Assembly (NCBI RefSeq): GCF_047496725.1
Contig: NC_132977.1
Location: 5,340,501-5,404,500, forward strand
Reading direction: 5' to 3'
Source: Anoplolepis gracilipes
Taxonomy: Eukaryota; Arthropoda; Insecta; Hymenoptera; Formicidae
Length of the DNA stretch: 64,000 bases
Each line of letters opens with the position of its first letter. Position 1 is the stretch's first letter. Below, in pieces: positions 1-12,312 of this stretch. The notes below the pieces were generated by a model. The model was not told the origin of the DNA. It was given only the letters and a program-made list of their open reading frames with translations, and ran no database searches. The position numbers and the translations under genes were made by a program.

Positions 1-20
1 AAATAATTGCGTATGTGTAC

Positions 21-317
21 CTTTTGATAATAAAAATTTGTAATTATAGTTATAAACAAGGAAAAGATGTTAATCATTGAAACAACCATACTAATAGAGG
101 TAGAATATATTACTTTTAATGTAAAAAAATTCAAAATATAAAAAAGGAAATAACCGTAAGCGAACCAAATTATTAAAGAATATAGAATGCTTGAGTATAT
201 GATCCATCGCATCTTTAATTTTGATTGTTTTATAGAACAGACACCTAAACCCATAATAAAACACATTATAAAAAAAGGACGTAAAGCTTGTTGAATAGTG
301 ATCGTCACCATACTCAT
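21..317 (-). CDS. M1: gustatory receptor, exon 1 only (gene runs off window start)
   Basis: First coding exon of an insect gustatory receptor, a multipass membrane chemoreceptor of sensory neurons. On the minus strand it reads MVTITIQQALRPFF and carries three hydrophobic stretches before ending ...YYQK at a GT donor (positions 20-19). This is the same phase-0 ending as exon 1 of the paralogues. Two in-frame ATGs exist, at 317 (MSMVT) and 311 (MVT); the second matches the start used by the plus-strand paralogues. Exons 2-7 would lie beyond position 1, so whether the gene is intact cannot be judged. No stop or frameshift occurs in this exon. Upstream it has the shared AAGTGC element near 438-444. 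Confidence 0.8.
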
Positions 318-437
318 TACTACCACATGGCCAAACTAACACTATCTGTTCGAACTCATTTGTTAGATGATTTGCAATTGCGTCGAAACATAATGAAATA
401 GCTAATTTTAATAATTGTAATATACTTTTATTTTTCC

Positions 438-464
438 AGCACTTATATATATTAAAATGATTGA
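438..464 (-). promoter_or_regulatory. Shared upstream AAGTGC element of M1
   Basis: Minus strand reads TTTTAATATATATAAGTGC followed by TG, about 125 bp before the M1 start. The same block occurs at similar distances before M2, M3, P1-P3, P5, P6 and several dead first exons. Function is inferred from conservation only. Confidence 0.5.
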
Positions 465-1696
465 TTTTCTTTAATAAGCAAAAAAAGAGATAAATCTTTC
501 ATACTAATTATGAAAATAATGTTGCTAATTCAGTTTCGTGTATATAATAATATTAAATAATAATCTTCTAATATAAAGTGGTTTTTATTATCGTGTTCTA
601 TATTTTATACACATATAATAATACTGACATATATGATAAAATAAAAAATGACATACAACGCTGTATTTTAATATTAATTTAATTTGTAATAATAATGTAA
701 TAATATAATAAAAATAGAAAAAAACAAACAAAAATGTTTTTAATATTTGTAAAGATGTAACTATATATTTCTGTTTACAGATTTTTTCTATTAATTTTTT
801 ACTTGCTTTTATACTTCTGAAGACTAGTATAATATTTTATTAATGTGAAATATAAATTATTAAAGTACGGAATTTGTAATTTTCTATGAGAAGTAGTGTT
901 CTTTTCAGACGGACAGAGAGGTCAAAAATATATTAATGTGTTCCAGAAAAAAATAACAGAAAGAGAACTATTATAAAATAGAGCTTTGTGGTTAAGACAA
1001 ATATGTATCTATTTATTTATTTATTTATTTCTTTTTTATGATATTTTCTAATTTTATAAAACTTCCAATTTTAAAATTTTAACCTAAGTTTTATAATAGT
1101 TTAAGTTGTATAAGTTTTTACTAATTTAAATTAACAATATAAGTTTATACAAGTTTACAAAGTAGCTTTAGATAGGCAGTGTCAAGACAATTTACAATTT
1201 TTGTGTGTTTGTTTCAAATAAGGTTTTGTTTTTATCTTACTGACGTACTGTTAAGAAAATATATATTCTACATAGGAATAACTTATTGATGAAAGGCATA
1301 GTTAAATAATGACAAAATTAATTATAAATTATATTCATAATTTACAAGATAGGTATGAATAGAATCAAGAGAACAAAGATTAATGTGTATTGTATTTTTA
1401 GTTTTATAATAAGCTACATATTAAAAATTGATAAAAAGAGTAATAAATTTTATCTTGTAAATCTTTAAGTATTAAAAAAAAGATCAAAAACATAGAATAA
1501 TTTTTAATTTACTTTAGTTATTCTATTATTGACGTTTTAAGTAAAAAATAAATATCTTTTGTATACTTTTCAGTCTAACGCAGAAAAATATTATGATATT
1601 TGATATTTGTTAATTGCGCGTCTGCTTTTAATTATGATTACATATGCTTAAATGCAGCGTCTAATTGAGAGAATCGAGGAAAATAATATTAACACA

Positions 1697-1880
1697 TTGG
1701 CGGTTAGAGCATTAAGAACATAAATTTTTTAAATTAAAGATTGTACAGAAATGTAAGAAGTATATTTTGTTAAGTAATATTGAGTGTCCCACAAATTACA
1801 TGGAAAAAAACTTAACTTACAATGATATACGTCAAAATGATAATTTAAAAACATTGTGTTCTTAATGTTCTAACCGCCAA
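1697..1880. mobile_element. Short inverted-repeat element (MITE-like), 184 bp
   Basis: Terminal inverted repeats of 24 bp: left arm 1697-1720 (begins TTGGCGGTTAGAGCATTAAG) and right arm 1857-1880, its reverse complement with one mismatch. The interior is AT-rich and non-coding. This architecture is typical of a non-autonomous DNA transposon. The family is not recognised; the target duplication is unclear. Confidence 0.7.
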
Positions 1881-2059
1881 TTGTTATTAACGTCTTTAAA
1901 ATTCAGGGAGTGTTTTTTTCTTTTATGATTTGAATATTAACACATTTAAATAATATAAGAACAATATTAACTAATTAATTAATTAATAATTATTTAATAA
2001 GAAATATTAAGGTAAATGTTATATGATTGGATCGATTTGTAGTTTTCGAAGAGAAGTTT

Positions 2060-4357
2060 TCAGTTTCCTGACATTTGCAATATGATGATTATGAATGTTA
2101 CAAACCTCATGCAAAACTGGAAACAACATATTAATTTTAATCAACTTTCATTGCATGTGCAATTGAGTTATAAAAACAATTTACAAAAATTTTTTATGTT
2201 TATGTTTATGAATATTATATCTATTCGCAAAGTTTGCAACATAAATTTTAGTATTTTGCAAATAAAGTAGTTTTCTAAATTTTTGTAATTTGTGATATAA
2301 AAAACGTGACTAAAAGAAACAGAAAAAGTTATAAATGCGAAAATAAACCTTTTGGACAAAGTTGTTGCCAAAGTAGAAGAGACCCATACCAGTAAATTTC
2401 AACGGACGATGCATTATTTGTAAAGTAAATTGGTACAACTGTTTGAAAATGTATTATTATTTAATTTAAAATAATTTACTTCAATTTTTACTTTTTGTTA
2501 CTAACAAAAATATCTTACCTCTTTCCTAATTTTAGCATATCGAAGATTACCTGTTAGTTGATCAATTATTTTACTAGTTTTGTTAGCCTAAAATATTTAA
2601 AATTTAATAAAATTAAATTAAATTTTTTTTTAATTTGTCTGATTTTACCTTAACACTGACAGTCTCACAAAAATAATTTATAGCGCAGAGCCTCAATATA
2701 AAAATGAAACTCCAAAGAAAGTTGCCAAACCATGCAGTTATCGATGCTTCCTCCTGTACTTTCTGTAATAGCATTCCGTACGCATAATGACATAGTGATG
2801 TCACGTAAAATAGATAAGATGCCATTTCAAGAACCATCTGCATTCCAAACATTTCATTCAATTCACGAGCAATGCAACATAATTCTAAATGAAGCTGCCT
2901 GTTTAGAAATTTTGTTACATAAAAATTGAGAATTTACAGAAAATATTTAATCTCATGATTATCGTTAATTATTTTATTGTAAAATAACATCGAATAATTA
3001 ATCTGTGCAAATAGATATTGATTTACATTAAGCTCCATAACACTCGCTCGTAATTATCAGTATACCGATAAACAGTGATTACTGGTTTCTTCCATTTATT
3101 CCTCAGTCCATGCTGTTCTTTCACTAGTAAATATTTCATATGTTCGTTTATCTTGTCAAATCTATTATTTATATACCTGTGTTATATAGAAAATGCTTTG
3201 AAAATAGTATAATCTTTTACTTTTATTTGAATATATCGATAAGTTTTTAGAATAAAAATAATTTAATTTTTTTCAATTAGTTTTATATTTAGTGACATAT
3301 AAAATATATATATATACATTATTTATCTTCAGAAGAAACTTTATAAATGCTTAGCAAAAATATTGAAAAAATGTTATTTTTGTGATTATATTTTACTTAT
3401 TAAAAAAAGAACTAAAAAAGAAAATAGAAATAGTAGACATTTAATTTATAAAGAATAAAAAGTAACAACAAATACATAAATACACAATTAATTTTTTTAA
3501 ATAAATAAATACGATAAATATACAAACCATAAAAAGATGATAAATATTGAATCCATGAATATGTTGATATGAATAAAGTGATTTATTAGATGAGGTAAAA
3601 TATATATCCAAAAAGAAGTTTCTCCTTTGTTCAACCACCATAATGTGTCGTAAAAATTCAAGATAAGGCTACAAGTAATCCATGCAATTATCACTTTTTT
3701 CGACAACATGTGTATCTTTAAATATATTTTTGAAGTTCCCAACTCTTCCAAAGTATTGTCCACGGCAGCAAGTTTCTTCATAAATATCTGAAATCTCTAA
3801 AATAATATTAGACAACGATTTAAAAGACACACACAATGCAAATATTATTCTTTATGATATAAGATACGTATATGTGTAGACTGTTTAAAAAATGAATAAG
3901 TTATAAAATAAAATATATTAATATCAGATCGAAATCCTATATTAAAAGTTACGGAAGCATATAATTATTATTTTAATGTTGTAATATAATTAATATATAA
4001 TTAAATATAAATATATATATATATATATATATAATACTTTTATTTAAAAATATACACATAATTATATACCTTGTCATAACATATATTAAGAATTACGGAC
4101 ATGATTACGACTATTATGTTAATCCCCGTAACAATTATCATATTATAAGTCCGATATAATGATATCAGTGAATGAGGACTTATTAGATAATATAAAAAAT
4201 ACCAAAAAATGAACCATGCTGTTAAAGAATATAGAAAACTTAAATATATAATACACTTCGGCCTGGATTCTTTTAAAGGATAGACACCTAAGCCGATAAT
4301 AAAACACGTAATGAAAAGAGGTCGTACGGCCTGTTGGATCGTGGTTGTCATTGTCAT
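2060..4357 (-). CDS. M2: gustatory receptor, complete, 7 exons
   Basis: Exons on the minus strand: E1 4070-4357, E2 3528-3796, E3 3027-3176, E4 2649-2898, E5 2519-2587, E6 2349-2438, E7 2060-2116. They sum to 1173 nt, 390 residues, with every border at GT/AG and in compatible phase. Protein landmarks in order: MTMTTTIQQAVRPLF and three hydrophobic segments (E1); KKLAAVDNTLEELG and an ITCSLILNFYDTLWW membrane segment (E2); a basic loop with NNRFDKINEH (E3); LHLELCCIARELN and two membrane segments (E4); an amphipathic stretch (E5); FYFGNN (E6); and a last membrane segment ending ILQMSGN (E7). The length fits the family. An in-frame ATG at 4390 would add 11 residues, but it lies where paralogues have upstream non-coding sequence, so 4357 is preferred. 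No disabling change was seen. Confidence 0.85.
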
Positions 4358-4489
4358 TGCAAAATAATACTGTTGATCAATTTGCCTCATTTGTCAAACT
4401 CACTTATGGTATTCATGCGCATTTCAATTACGACAATTCACAATATTAATAATTTTTTCATAATTATCATAATATATTCTTTTTAGCAC

Positions 4490-4510
4490 TTACGCACATT
4501 AAGATAATCA
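4490..4510 (-). promoter_or_regulatory. Shared upstream AAGTGC element of M2
   Basis: Minus strand reads TTAATGTGCGTAAGTGCT about 140 bp before the M2 start, matching the block before the sister genes. Confidence 0.5.
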
Positions 4511-4691
4511 ACTCGCTGAAGAATATATATCTTTTATAAAAGATGATTTATTATTAAACATGTTGCAACTAAAACTATTGACATTTTGACTTTGTAATAA
4601 AATAGTAATACAATTACGAAGAGAAAAAGAAAAGAGACAAAAAAATATTTATAACGTTTATGAAGATACAAAAGAATAGTTTTATTATAAG

Positions 4692-4695
<4 letters not shown>

Positions 4696-4747
<52 letters not shown>

Positions 4748-4815
4748 AAGATATATATATATATATTATAATAAGATATATATATATATATATATATAAT
4801 AATAAGATATATATA
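4696..4815. repeat. (TA)n microsatellite cluster
   Basis: Several runs of alternating TA broken by short TAATAAGA spacers, suggesting repeated slippage in the flank between M2 and M3. Confidence 0.9.
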
Positions 4816-5393
4816 TATTATTACAGCGTAGAAATATATTATATATGTGTTAAGATTTTATACAGTAAGTTTTTTCACAATCAGATAGACAAGGTTGAGA
4901 CGCGTTAAGACAATCCATGTGCAATTATTTTTGTTTTCATCATTATGTCAGTTTTAAATAATATTTTATTTCTAACTTTATATATGTACTAAATATTAAC
5001 TAATTATTACTAGTAATATAACGTATCTTAAAGCAATTTATTGATAATAAGCATGTGTCTAATAATAATAAAATTGAATTCGCAAAGTGTTCAGAATAAA
5101 ATCAAACTTCAAAAATACATACTCATATTTACCGCCATTTTACAACAATGTTTTGTCTTTTAATTAATTCTGTTGAAAATTAATAATCAATTTAAAAAAT
5201 TAATTTAAATATTTATTTTTAACTATTACAAAATATTGTAAGCTTAAAATTGTTTTTGTTTATTTTTAATGTTTTGTTGTTAACAATTAGCAGCATAATA
5301 AATGTGCTTATTGTAAAATTTAGTCTAGCCATCCAAAAATATTTACATAATTGATTTGGAGTTTGAAAAAAAAATTATGGTGTAATAAAATTG

Positions 5394-5431
<38 letters not shown>

Positions 5432-5556
5432 GTATATGTGTACGTCTTTTTTAAATAATTTTTGTCTTACTTAATCAGTATAATTACAACAAATAATTTT
5501 TATTTTTTTAAACATTATTTCTGGCGTTATAATGTACTAAGTTAATTATTCCTTCT

Positions 5557-8500
5557 TCAGAAAAAAATTTCAGACATTTGCACCATGATAATCACTAATG
5601 TAACAATTGTCAAACAGAACTGGAAAAAACATAAATATTTCCAATTAACTTTTACAATGTAGAGAAAAACATTTTTTAAAATACAGTGTAAAGTAAATTC
5701 AAAAGTTTAATATTATACATATATAATATCTAATAGAAAAATATATTAATACCAAATCTTATATTAAAAGGAATTTTCTTAATTTTTCTGGTCAATTAAT
5801 GTAATAAATTAATGTAACATACTTAACAATAATGTGTGTTAATAGAAAATTGATAGAAAAAGATAATGCAAAATTAAACCTTTTGGAGAAACTTGTTGCC
5901 AAAGTAGAAAAGACCCATTCCAGTAAATCTCAGGGGAGAATGTATTGCTTGCAAAGTGAATTGATATATCTACGAACAAAGTATTATTTAAATTTAAATA
6001 TTTTATTTATTTATATTTTTTGTTGCTATAATAAAAGAAAATCTTTTACCTCTTTTCTGACACTAGCATATTCAGAAGTATTTGTCAAATAATGAGTTAT
6101 TTTGTTAATGTTGTTTGCCTAAAACATTTGGAGTTTATTATTATTAAACATCTATTTTTTGCTTACAAATTATATGACATTTTACCTTAACACCGACACT
6201 TTCACAAATGTAATTTACAGTGCAAAGCCTTGCCACAAAACTGAAAGTCCACAAAGAAATGCCAATCAATGCGCTTTTTATTATTTCCTCTTGTTGTTTC
6301 TTTACTAACATTCCGAATAAATAATAACATAGCTCTATTAAGTAAAATAAATAAGATGCCATTTCGAAAGCCATCTGCGCTCCAAACATCCCATTCAATT
6401 CACGAGCAATACGACATAATTCCAAATGAAGATGCCTATTACAAAACAAACTTCATTAATGTTTGTAAAATAAAAAATTTATAAAAAATAGTTTTGATAA
6501 TTTATCGTTTATTATTTTATTATTTGTTTAGTATTAAATCAATATTAATTTACGCAAATATATGTATACCGATTTACATTAAGGTCCACAACACTCGTTT
6601 ATATTTTTCAGTGCATGAGCTAATATATGTATGAAAGATGAGTGGTTTCTTCCATCTATTTCTTAGTCCATAATGCTCATTCATTAAAAAATGTTGCATA
6701 TGCTCGTTTATTTTGTCAAATCTGTTACCTATATACCTGTATATATAAATAATATTAGAGAAATTTTAGGATCTATGGCGAAAACTTTACAAAAAAGAGA
6801 AAGGGAAAGAGAAAAAAGAGAAGAAAGAGAAAAAAAGAAAAAGAAAAGAGAGAAAAGTAAGAGAAAAAGAAAAAATTTTACAAACAAATATATATATATA
6901 TAATTTTTCTATTTACAAAATTATTTTAGATATTAAAAAATTATCATATTTTTAATTTCAAAAGGAAAGTGTATGGCCAACATGTCCCTCAATTTTTCTT
7001 TCGTTGATTTCCAAATTAATTTTGTGATAAAATCAAATATAATTACGAATAGATTACAAATATATATGTAAGTTCAAAGTGCAATTTTTTATCAAAGGTT
7101 TCAAAACCGTCCATTTTTTTTAAAACAATAAAAGATTACAATTTGAAACTTACATATTTGCAATTTACTCGTAATTATCTTTAGTCTTATCACAAAATTA
7201 AGTAAAATATTGACTAAAGAAAAATTAGGGTACACCAATATAATATAATTGCACTCTCTTTTGAATGTTTTTTTTGAATTATAAATTGTCATCACAGTAG
7301 TGAGATTGTATATTTTATCATTTATTATCAATATTGTAGATATTTAATTTAATTATAAATGAAAAATAATTATATACTGATAATTATATAGTAATAGTTG
7401 AGTTATTTAATATTATTATAAATGAATAAATAGACTTAATATACAAACCACAAAATGGTGATAAATATTAAATCCATGAGCATGTTGACATGAAGAGGAT
7501 GATTTAATAAATAAGATATAATGAATGCCCAGGAAGCTGTTTCCTTTCTGTTTACCCACCATATTACATCGTAAAAATTATAGGCATTACTATATACAAT
7601 CCACGCAATCACTGTTCGTTTTGACCATGTGTACATATTTTGATATATCTTTGGACTACCCAATTCTTCCAATGTATCATCCACAACAGCAAGCTTCTTC
7701 ATGCATATTCGAAATCTCTAAGATGATAAATTAAGGAACAATTTAAAGAGTATCATGTTTGATAATATTACGTTTCTCCTTATAACATAATACATCTATA
7801 CAGGGTGTCCCAGAATTCGCGGACACGGAATGCACAGCGTGATTGACCGTGCCAAAAGGAGCAACTTTTTCTTCAGCGAAAATGTCGAGAAAAGTTATTA
7901 TTTTTTGCTAATTTCCAAATTTTGCTATTTATATATCTCTATGACTCTATGTCTTAAATAAAAATTTTAGTAAAGTAAACTCCACCTAAAATTAACTGAA
8001 GAATATAATTGTGAAAATAATCTTTTAATTCTACAAAGTTTGGTTTGCGAAAAACTCATCTTTTTCAATTGCTTACAACTAGAAAATTATTGATGCCTTC
8101 ACATTTTTGCTGAGAAAAAAGTTGCTTCTTTTGACACGGACAATCATGCTGTGCATTTCATGTCCGCGAATTCTGGGACATTATGTATATAAATTAATCA
8201 AGAATCATTTAATATGTGTAAAATAATTTTAGGATAACATAAAAACATGTGCCAATTATTGATATAAATCACGAAACTATAATATACTGTAATTATAACT
8301 TTAATGTTTTTTATAGTATAATTAGTAACATTTGTGTGTGATAAATCTAAATAAATATAATATAAAACTATTAATAAAAATATTATGCATGTAATTGTAC
8401 CTTGTCGTAATATACACTAAGAATAGCGGATGTAATTGTCGCAACTAAATTAATCACCATAACAATTAAAGTAATAGGTTGAAATATTAATACCGATGGA

Positions 8501-8691
8501 AAAAAATTCAATAAATAATACAAAAAGAAGCAATAAGCGAACCACATTATTAATGAATACAGAATACTTAAATATATATTCAATCCAATTCTCAATGTAG
8601 ATTTCTTTATAGGATAAACACCTAAACCGATAATAAAATAGGTAATTAAAAGAGGTCGTAAGGCCTGCTGGATTGTGGTTGTCATGGTCAT
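5557..8691 (-). CDS. M3: gustatory receptor, complete, 7 exons
   Basis: Exons on the minus strand: E1 8401-8691, E2 7449-7717, E3 6578-6736, E4 6186-6435, E5 6050-6118, E6 5880-5969, E7 5557-5619. Total 1191 nt, 396 residues, all joins in phase with GT/AG borders. Landmarks: MTMTTTIQQALRPLL (E1), RFRICMKKLAVVDDTLEELG (E2), IGNRFDKINEHM (E3), HLHLELCRIARELN then CTVNYICESVGVK (E4), GMGLFYFGNK (E6), VIIMVQM (E7). It is the closest neighbour of M2 in layout and sequence. Another in-frame ATG at 8697 would add two residues. Intron 1 contains an inverted-repeat element (7801-8185) and intron 2 a polypurine tract (polypyrimidine on the coding strand). An upstream ATG at about 8731 opens an overlapping reading frame in another phase. 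Confidence 0.85.
6786..6872 (-). repeat. Polypyrimidine tract (coding strand) in M3 intron 2
   Basis: The plus strand is almost pure A/G (GAGAAAGGGAAAGAGAAAA-like). The coding strand is therefore a C/T run upstream of exon 3, the same position as C/T runs in intron 2 of P1-P5. The long ORF across it is low-complexity and not a gene. Confidence 0.75.
7801..8185. mobile_element. Inverted-repeat transposon remnant in M3 intron 1, 385 bp
   Basis: Left end CAGGGTGTCCCAGAATTCGC (7801-7820) is mirrored at the right end by GCGAATTCTGGGACA (about 8166-8180) with a decayed terminus. The inverted similarity continues inward (GGACA...GAATGCACAGC against GCTGTGCATTTCATGTCC, and AAAGGAGCAACTTTTTC against AAAAAAGTTGCTTCTTTT). 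It is flanked by TA on both sides, as expected for Tc1/mariner-type insertion. No transposase reading frame survives, so it is best viewed as a non-autonomous element. Confidence 0.8.
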
Positions 8692-8807
8692 TCCCATCAC
8701 AAACTAACACTGAACGTTCGTTCAAACTCATTTGTTGTACGTATCGTAATATACGTCATTAATCTGCAATAATAATTTTTTTCTGTAATCTAGATATGTA
8801 CCTACTA

Positions 8808-8835
8808 CAGCACTTACACATATTAAAATGATCGA
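8808..8835 (-). promoter_or_regulatory. Shared upstream AAGTGC element of M3
   Basis: Minus strand reads GATCATTTTAATATGTGTAA followed by GTGCTG, about 120 bp before the M3 start. This is the same motif and spacing as before the plus-strand genes. Confidence 0.55.
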
Positions 8836-9682
8836 GTTACTCTAATGAATGAAAGAAATAATTCATTGAATTTAATATACATATACGCTGCACATTATAA
8901 AGACTATTGAAAAAGTGTTGTGAAATATTTCATGTTTCTCTGTTTGATGCAAAAAATTTCAAAGTTGTTCTTGTTAATGTTATATTTTATATAATTTTTG
9001 TATTATCAAGTGTCATAATATTTTACAAATAACATATATAATCAAATTTAAAAAGAAGTTATAATAAAATAAGCATCTTCAATAACGCCATTTTTTAATC
9101 AATATTTAAATAATAATGTAATATTGTGTGATTAGAAGAAAGAAAAGAAGAAAGGAAAGAAAGAAAGAAAAATAAAACGAGAAAGTTGAAAAACAAAATA
9201 GAAAAAAAGAATTGGTAAACAAGAGAAAAAGACAGGCATAATATACTGTAATATACACAAATTTTTATTTTTCAATTTTTGCCTTTATTTTTATTTTTAA
9301 AATAAAAAACCGTAATTTTTCAATAATATATATGCGACATAAATTATTATGAGATGTACAATATTAAAAAAATATTAAAATGTAAAGAATTATGCGACAA
9401 TAGTCCAATTACTTAGATAAGCTATTGTCACTAAAAAATTAAATTTAAAACTAAATAAAAATGTATAATGTATTAATTGTAAAATCAATTATATTTTAAA
9501 ATGTATAAATATACATATATTGTATTTGTTGCTTAGTATATGTGTCATGTTCGTAAAATTAAATAATTGTTATACTAATATTTCATGTTAAATTTGTTTA
9601 AATATTTCATAGAAGAATGAAAAAAAATAAATTATGAAGAAAGATTAACAATAAACTCATACACACATACACACACACACAC

Positions 9683-9683
<1 letters not shown>

Positions 9684-9746
<63 letters not shown>
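9684..9746. repeat. (TA)n microsatellite
   Basis: About 30 TA units following a short CA run, in the flank beyond the M4 3' end. Confidence 0.9.
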
Positions 9747-9749
<3 letters not shown>

Positions 9750-9830
9750 CTTTAAATATTTATATTAATTTAAATATATATCTTATTTTGTTTTATAATC
9801 TTCTTTTATACGTTGTACTAATCTAGTTCG

Positions 9831-10028
9831 TTAACGAGATGTGCTAGTTATGTTTTTCGCTCTGAAGTGCCTGTACATTCCTTCTGGTATCGTGACCACT
9901 TGTATTATGACGATCACAATTGCTATTAAACTTATAATAAACTGAAAAAATTGTAATAAATTAGACTTATTAGACAAAAAACTTCGTAATAAAGATTTTA
10001 AATTAATTATAGAATTATTTTAGAAAAC

Positions 10029-10059
<31 letters not shown>

Positions 10060-12312
10060 ACATTTCTGAGCGTCAATTTGTAAAATATATATTTCCGTTA
10101 CTTAATTAAATAAAATAATAAAGATTATGTAGTAAAGGATATAAAGCTTATAATTTTTATAGCATGATAATTTTTAATGAATAATAATTTTTTAATTAAA
10201 TAAAATATAAAATATATAAAAGAATAAACATATTGAAAAACTAACTTTTCGCAGAATGTCATTGCCAAAATAGAAGACACCTATTCCAGTAAATTTTAGT
10301 GGGTGATATATCAATTGCAACGTAAACTGAAAAATCTGCATAAGAAATATGATTATTTTATATAGAATTATTATCATTATTTAAACAGTTTATTTAAAAC
10401 ATTTCTTTAACTATAAAAATTTATTTTACCTCGTTACGAACATCAGCATATCGAAGAAAATCTGTCACTTGATGAATAATTGTTTTCATTTCATTAGCCT
10501 AAAAAAATAATTAATATATATATATATATAATAAAAAAATAATTATATCTATAATTACATTAATATGTGTGTAAATATATATTGTATTTATTAAGATTCA
10601 TACAAAATTTACCTTATTGCTGACACTCTCGCAAGCGTAATTTAAACAAAAGAGCCTAATAGCAAAAAAAAGAAGCCACGTTTGCATGTGGTACCAGCTA
10701 AACAGCGAGAAAGGAGATTTTACTTCTATATGTATATAAATATACCAAAAATATCTCAAAAAACATATCATACAATTTATCATTTCCATAGTCATTTGTA
10801 TTTTGAATATTCTATTTAATTCGCGAGCGATTTGACACAATTCTAAATGCAGATGCCTATTAAAAAATAATATTGTTAACAAGAGAACATTAGATAAATA
10901 TGTGCGTAGAAAAAAGAACTAGCATACAGTATTCGCATATCTACTTCAAATACGTTAGTTTTATTGTTAAGTTTATATTAATAATAATTTTATTAAATTT
11001 ATTGTTAAATCTCCAGAAATTAAAGATTAATCCGACTAAATTTGTATACCGATTTACATTGATGTCCATAGCACATTTATAATAGCTAGTACACATGCTA
11101 TTTTTATGAATTAATATTGGTTTTTTCCATGTACATCTCAATCCATATTCTTCTTTTAGCAAAAGACATCTCATGTGCTCGTTTACTTTATCAAATCTGC
11201 TACCAATGTACCTGTATTATAGTAGAAAAACACATAATCTTAAAATATACATTAAACATAAATTATTTAATATAATTAATGTTTAAAATTAAGTTTTTAT
11301 AGAGATTGAATTATATTATTTTGACATTAAAAATTGTAGGAATAATCTACAGAGGAAATGTATATTAAATTGCAAATTACACATGACTTCTTATCTTCTT
11401 AAAATTATATTTACTAAATTAATAATATTAAATTTTTATTTACTAAAGAATTTTATATTGTCTATTAATTAGTATCAATCATTTTATTATATATATATAT
11501 ACATTAATATATAACATTAATTATAGCATTAATTTGTTTGATTATTAAAACATATACACTTACATATTTCGGATATAATACTAACCACAGAAGAGTCGTT
11601 TGTAATAAATCCATAAACATGTTGACGTGGAAATGATAATTTGTGATATAGGGTAAAATCAACCGCCAAGGATTTTTTTTCACTCTCCACCATATTAAAT
11701 CATTTATATTCATGAAATTTATAGACACTAACCATCCAATTAATATCCATTTCACAAGTGTGTGCAGTTTGTGATACACCTTTGGAGTGCCTAGTTTTTC
11801 TAATGTATTATCTACAGCAGCAAGCCTTTTTATAAATATTCGAAATCTCTGAATAATATTAAGAAATCAGGATATTTGCTTATTCTTTTATAATATAAAA
11901 TACATACTGTACACATAAAGAAATAAAAAATTTTAATGATGTGAAGTGTTATAATCTTATGCTAGTAAGTATTATAATTTGTATTTTTATTATTAATTAA
12001 TCTCAGTAATATGTACATATATACATACATACATATATACACACACACCTTGTTATGATAAATATTTATGATAACAGATATGATGATGACAAAAATCGAC
12101 ATCAGTACAGTGATGATATTAGCAGGTTCAAAATAAAATCTTTCTATTTTAAGCTCGATTACTAGATAATAGTAAAGACACACATAAACAACCCAAAGTG
12201 TCAGATCATAAAAAATATTTAAATGAATTTTCTTAGGGAAGTAAACACCACAACCAAGAACAGAAAAAGTTAGGAGCAAAGGATGTAAAGCTTGTTCTAT
12301 AGTCATCACCAT
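9831..12312 (-). CDS. M4: gustatory receptor (EQALHP type), frame depends on a cryptic donor
   Basis: Exons on the minus strand: E1 12049-12312, E2 11586-11848, E3 11050-11211 or 11058-11211, E4 10613-10856, E5 10430-10498, E6 10246-10335, E7 9831-9941. Landmarks: MVMTIEQALHPLLL (E1), RFRIFIKRLAAVDNTLEKLG (E2), IGSRFDKVNEHM (E3), HLHLELCQIARELN (E4), GVFYFGND (E6). The C-terminal tail after VIIQVVTIPEG is longer than in the plus-strand genes. Near the end of E3 two bases are missing compared with M5 (AAATGTGCTATGG against AAACATGTTTTATGG). The usual AT|GTAAAT donor would therefore put E4 out of frame. A CG|GTATAC donor eight bases further restores phase and gives 400 residues. M4 is either intact through this donor or a young pseudogene. 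Confidence 0.65.
10021..10054 (-). repeat. (GA)n tract in M4 intron 6
   Basis: Plus strand GAGAGAGA repeat, so CT-rich on the coding strand upstream of exon 7. The equivalent intron of M5 has the same repeat at 16684-16713, so it predates their duplication. Confidence 0.85.

Larger units (their letters stand above)
318..2059. other. Gene-free stretch between M1 start and M2 3' end
   Basis: Holds the M1 upstream region, AT-rich sequence with short ATTT repeats near 1011-1030, and one small inverted-repeat element at 1697-1880. I see no receptor exon and no convincing ORF in it. Confidence 0.6.
4358..5556. other. Intergenic stretch between M2 and M3
   Basis: Contains the M2 upstream region with the AAGTGC element, (TA)n tracts at about 4696-4815 and 5399-5431, and AT-rich filler. 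No exon recognised. Confidence 0.6.
8692..9830. other. Intergenic stretch between M3 and M4
   Basis: M3 upstream region with the AAGTGC element, a purine-rich tract near 9137-9230 and a CA/(TA)n microsatellite at about 9660-9746. No exon found. Confidence 0.6.

Noticed and set aside
91..342. Minus-strand ORF starting MLVWPCGSNEYGDD
   Set aside because: Shifted frame of M1 exon 1; the real frame reads MVTITIQQALRPFF and ends at a donor.
2732..2929. Plus-strand ORF over M2 exon 4 (and a similar one at 6269-6484 over M3)
   Set aside because: Mirror frames of the real minus-strand exon; the minus frame carries the family motifs and correct splice borders.
4696..4815. TA repeats as a CRISPR-like or satellite array
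   Set aside because: Simple dinucleotide slippage without unique spacers or a longer repeat unit.
6691..6903. Plus-strand ORF rich in Arg, Lys and Glu
   Set aside because: It is the purine side of a C/T-rich intron tract in M3; low complexity, no conservation.
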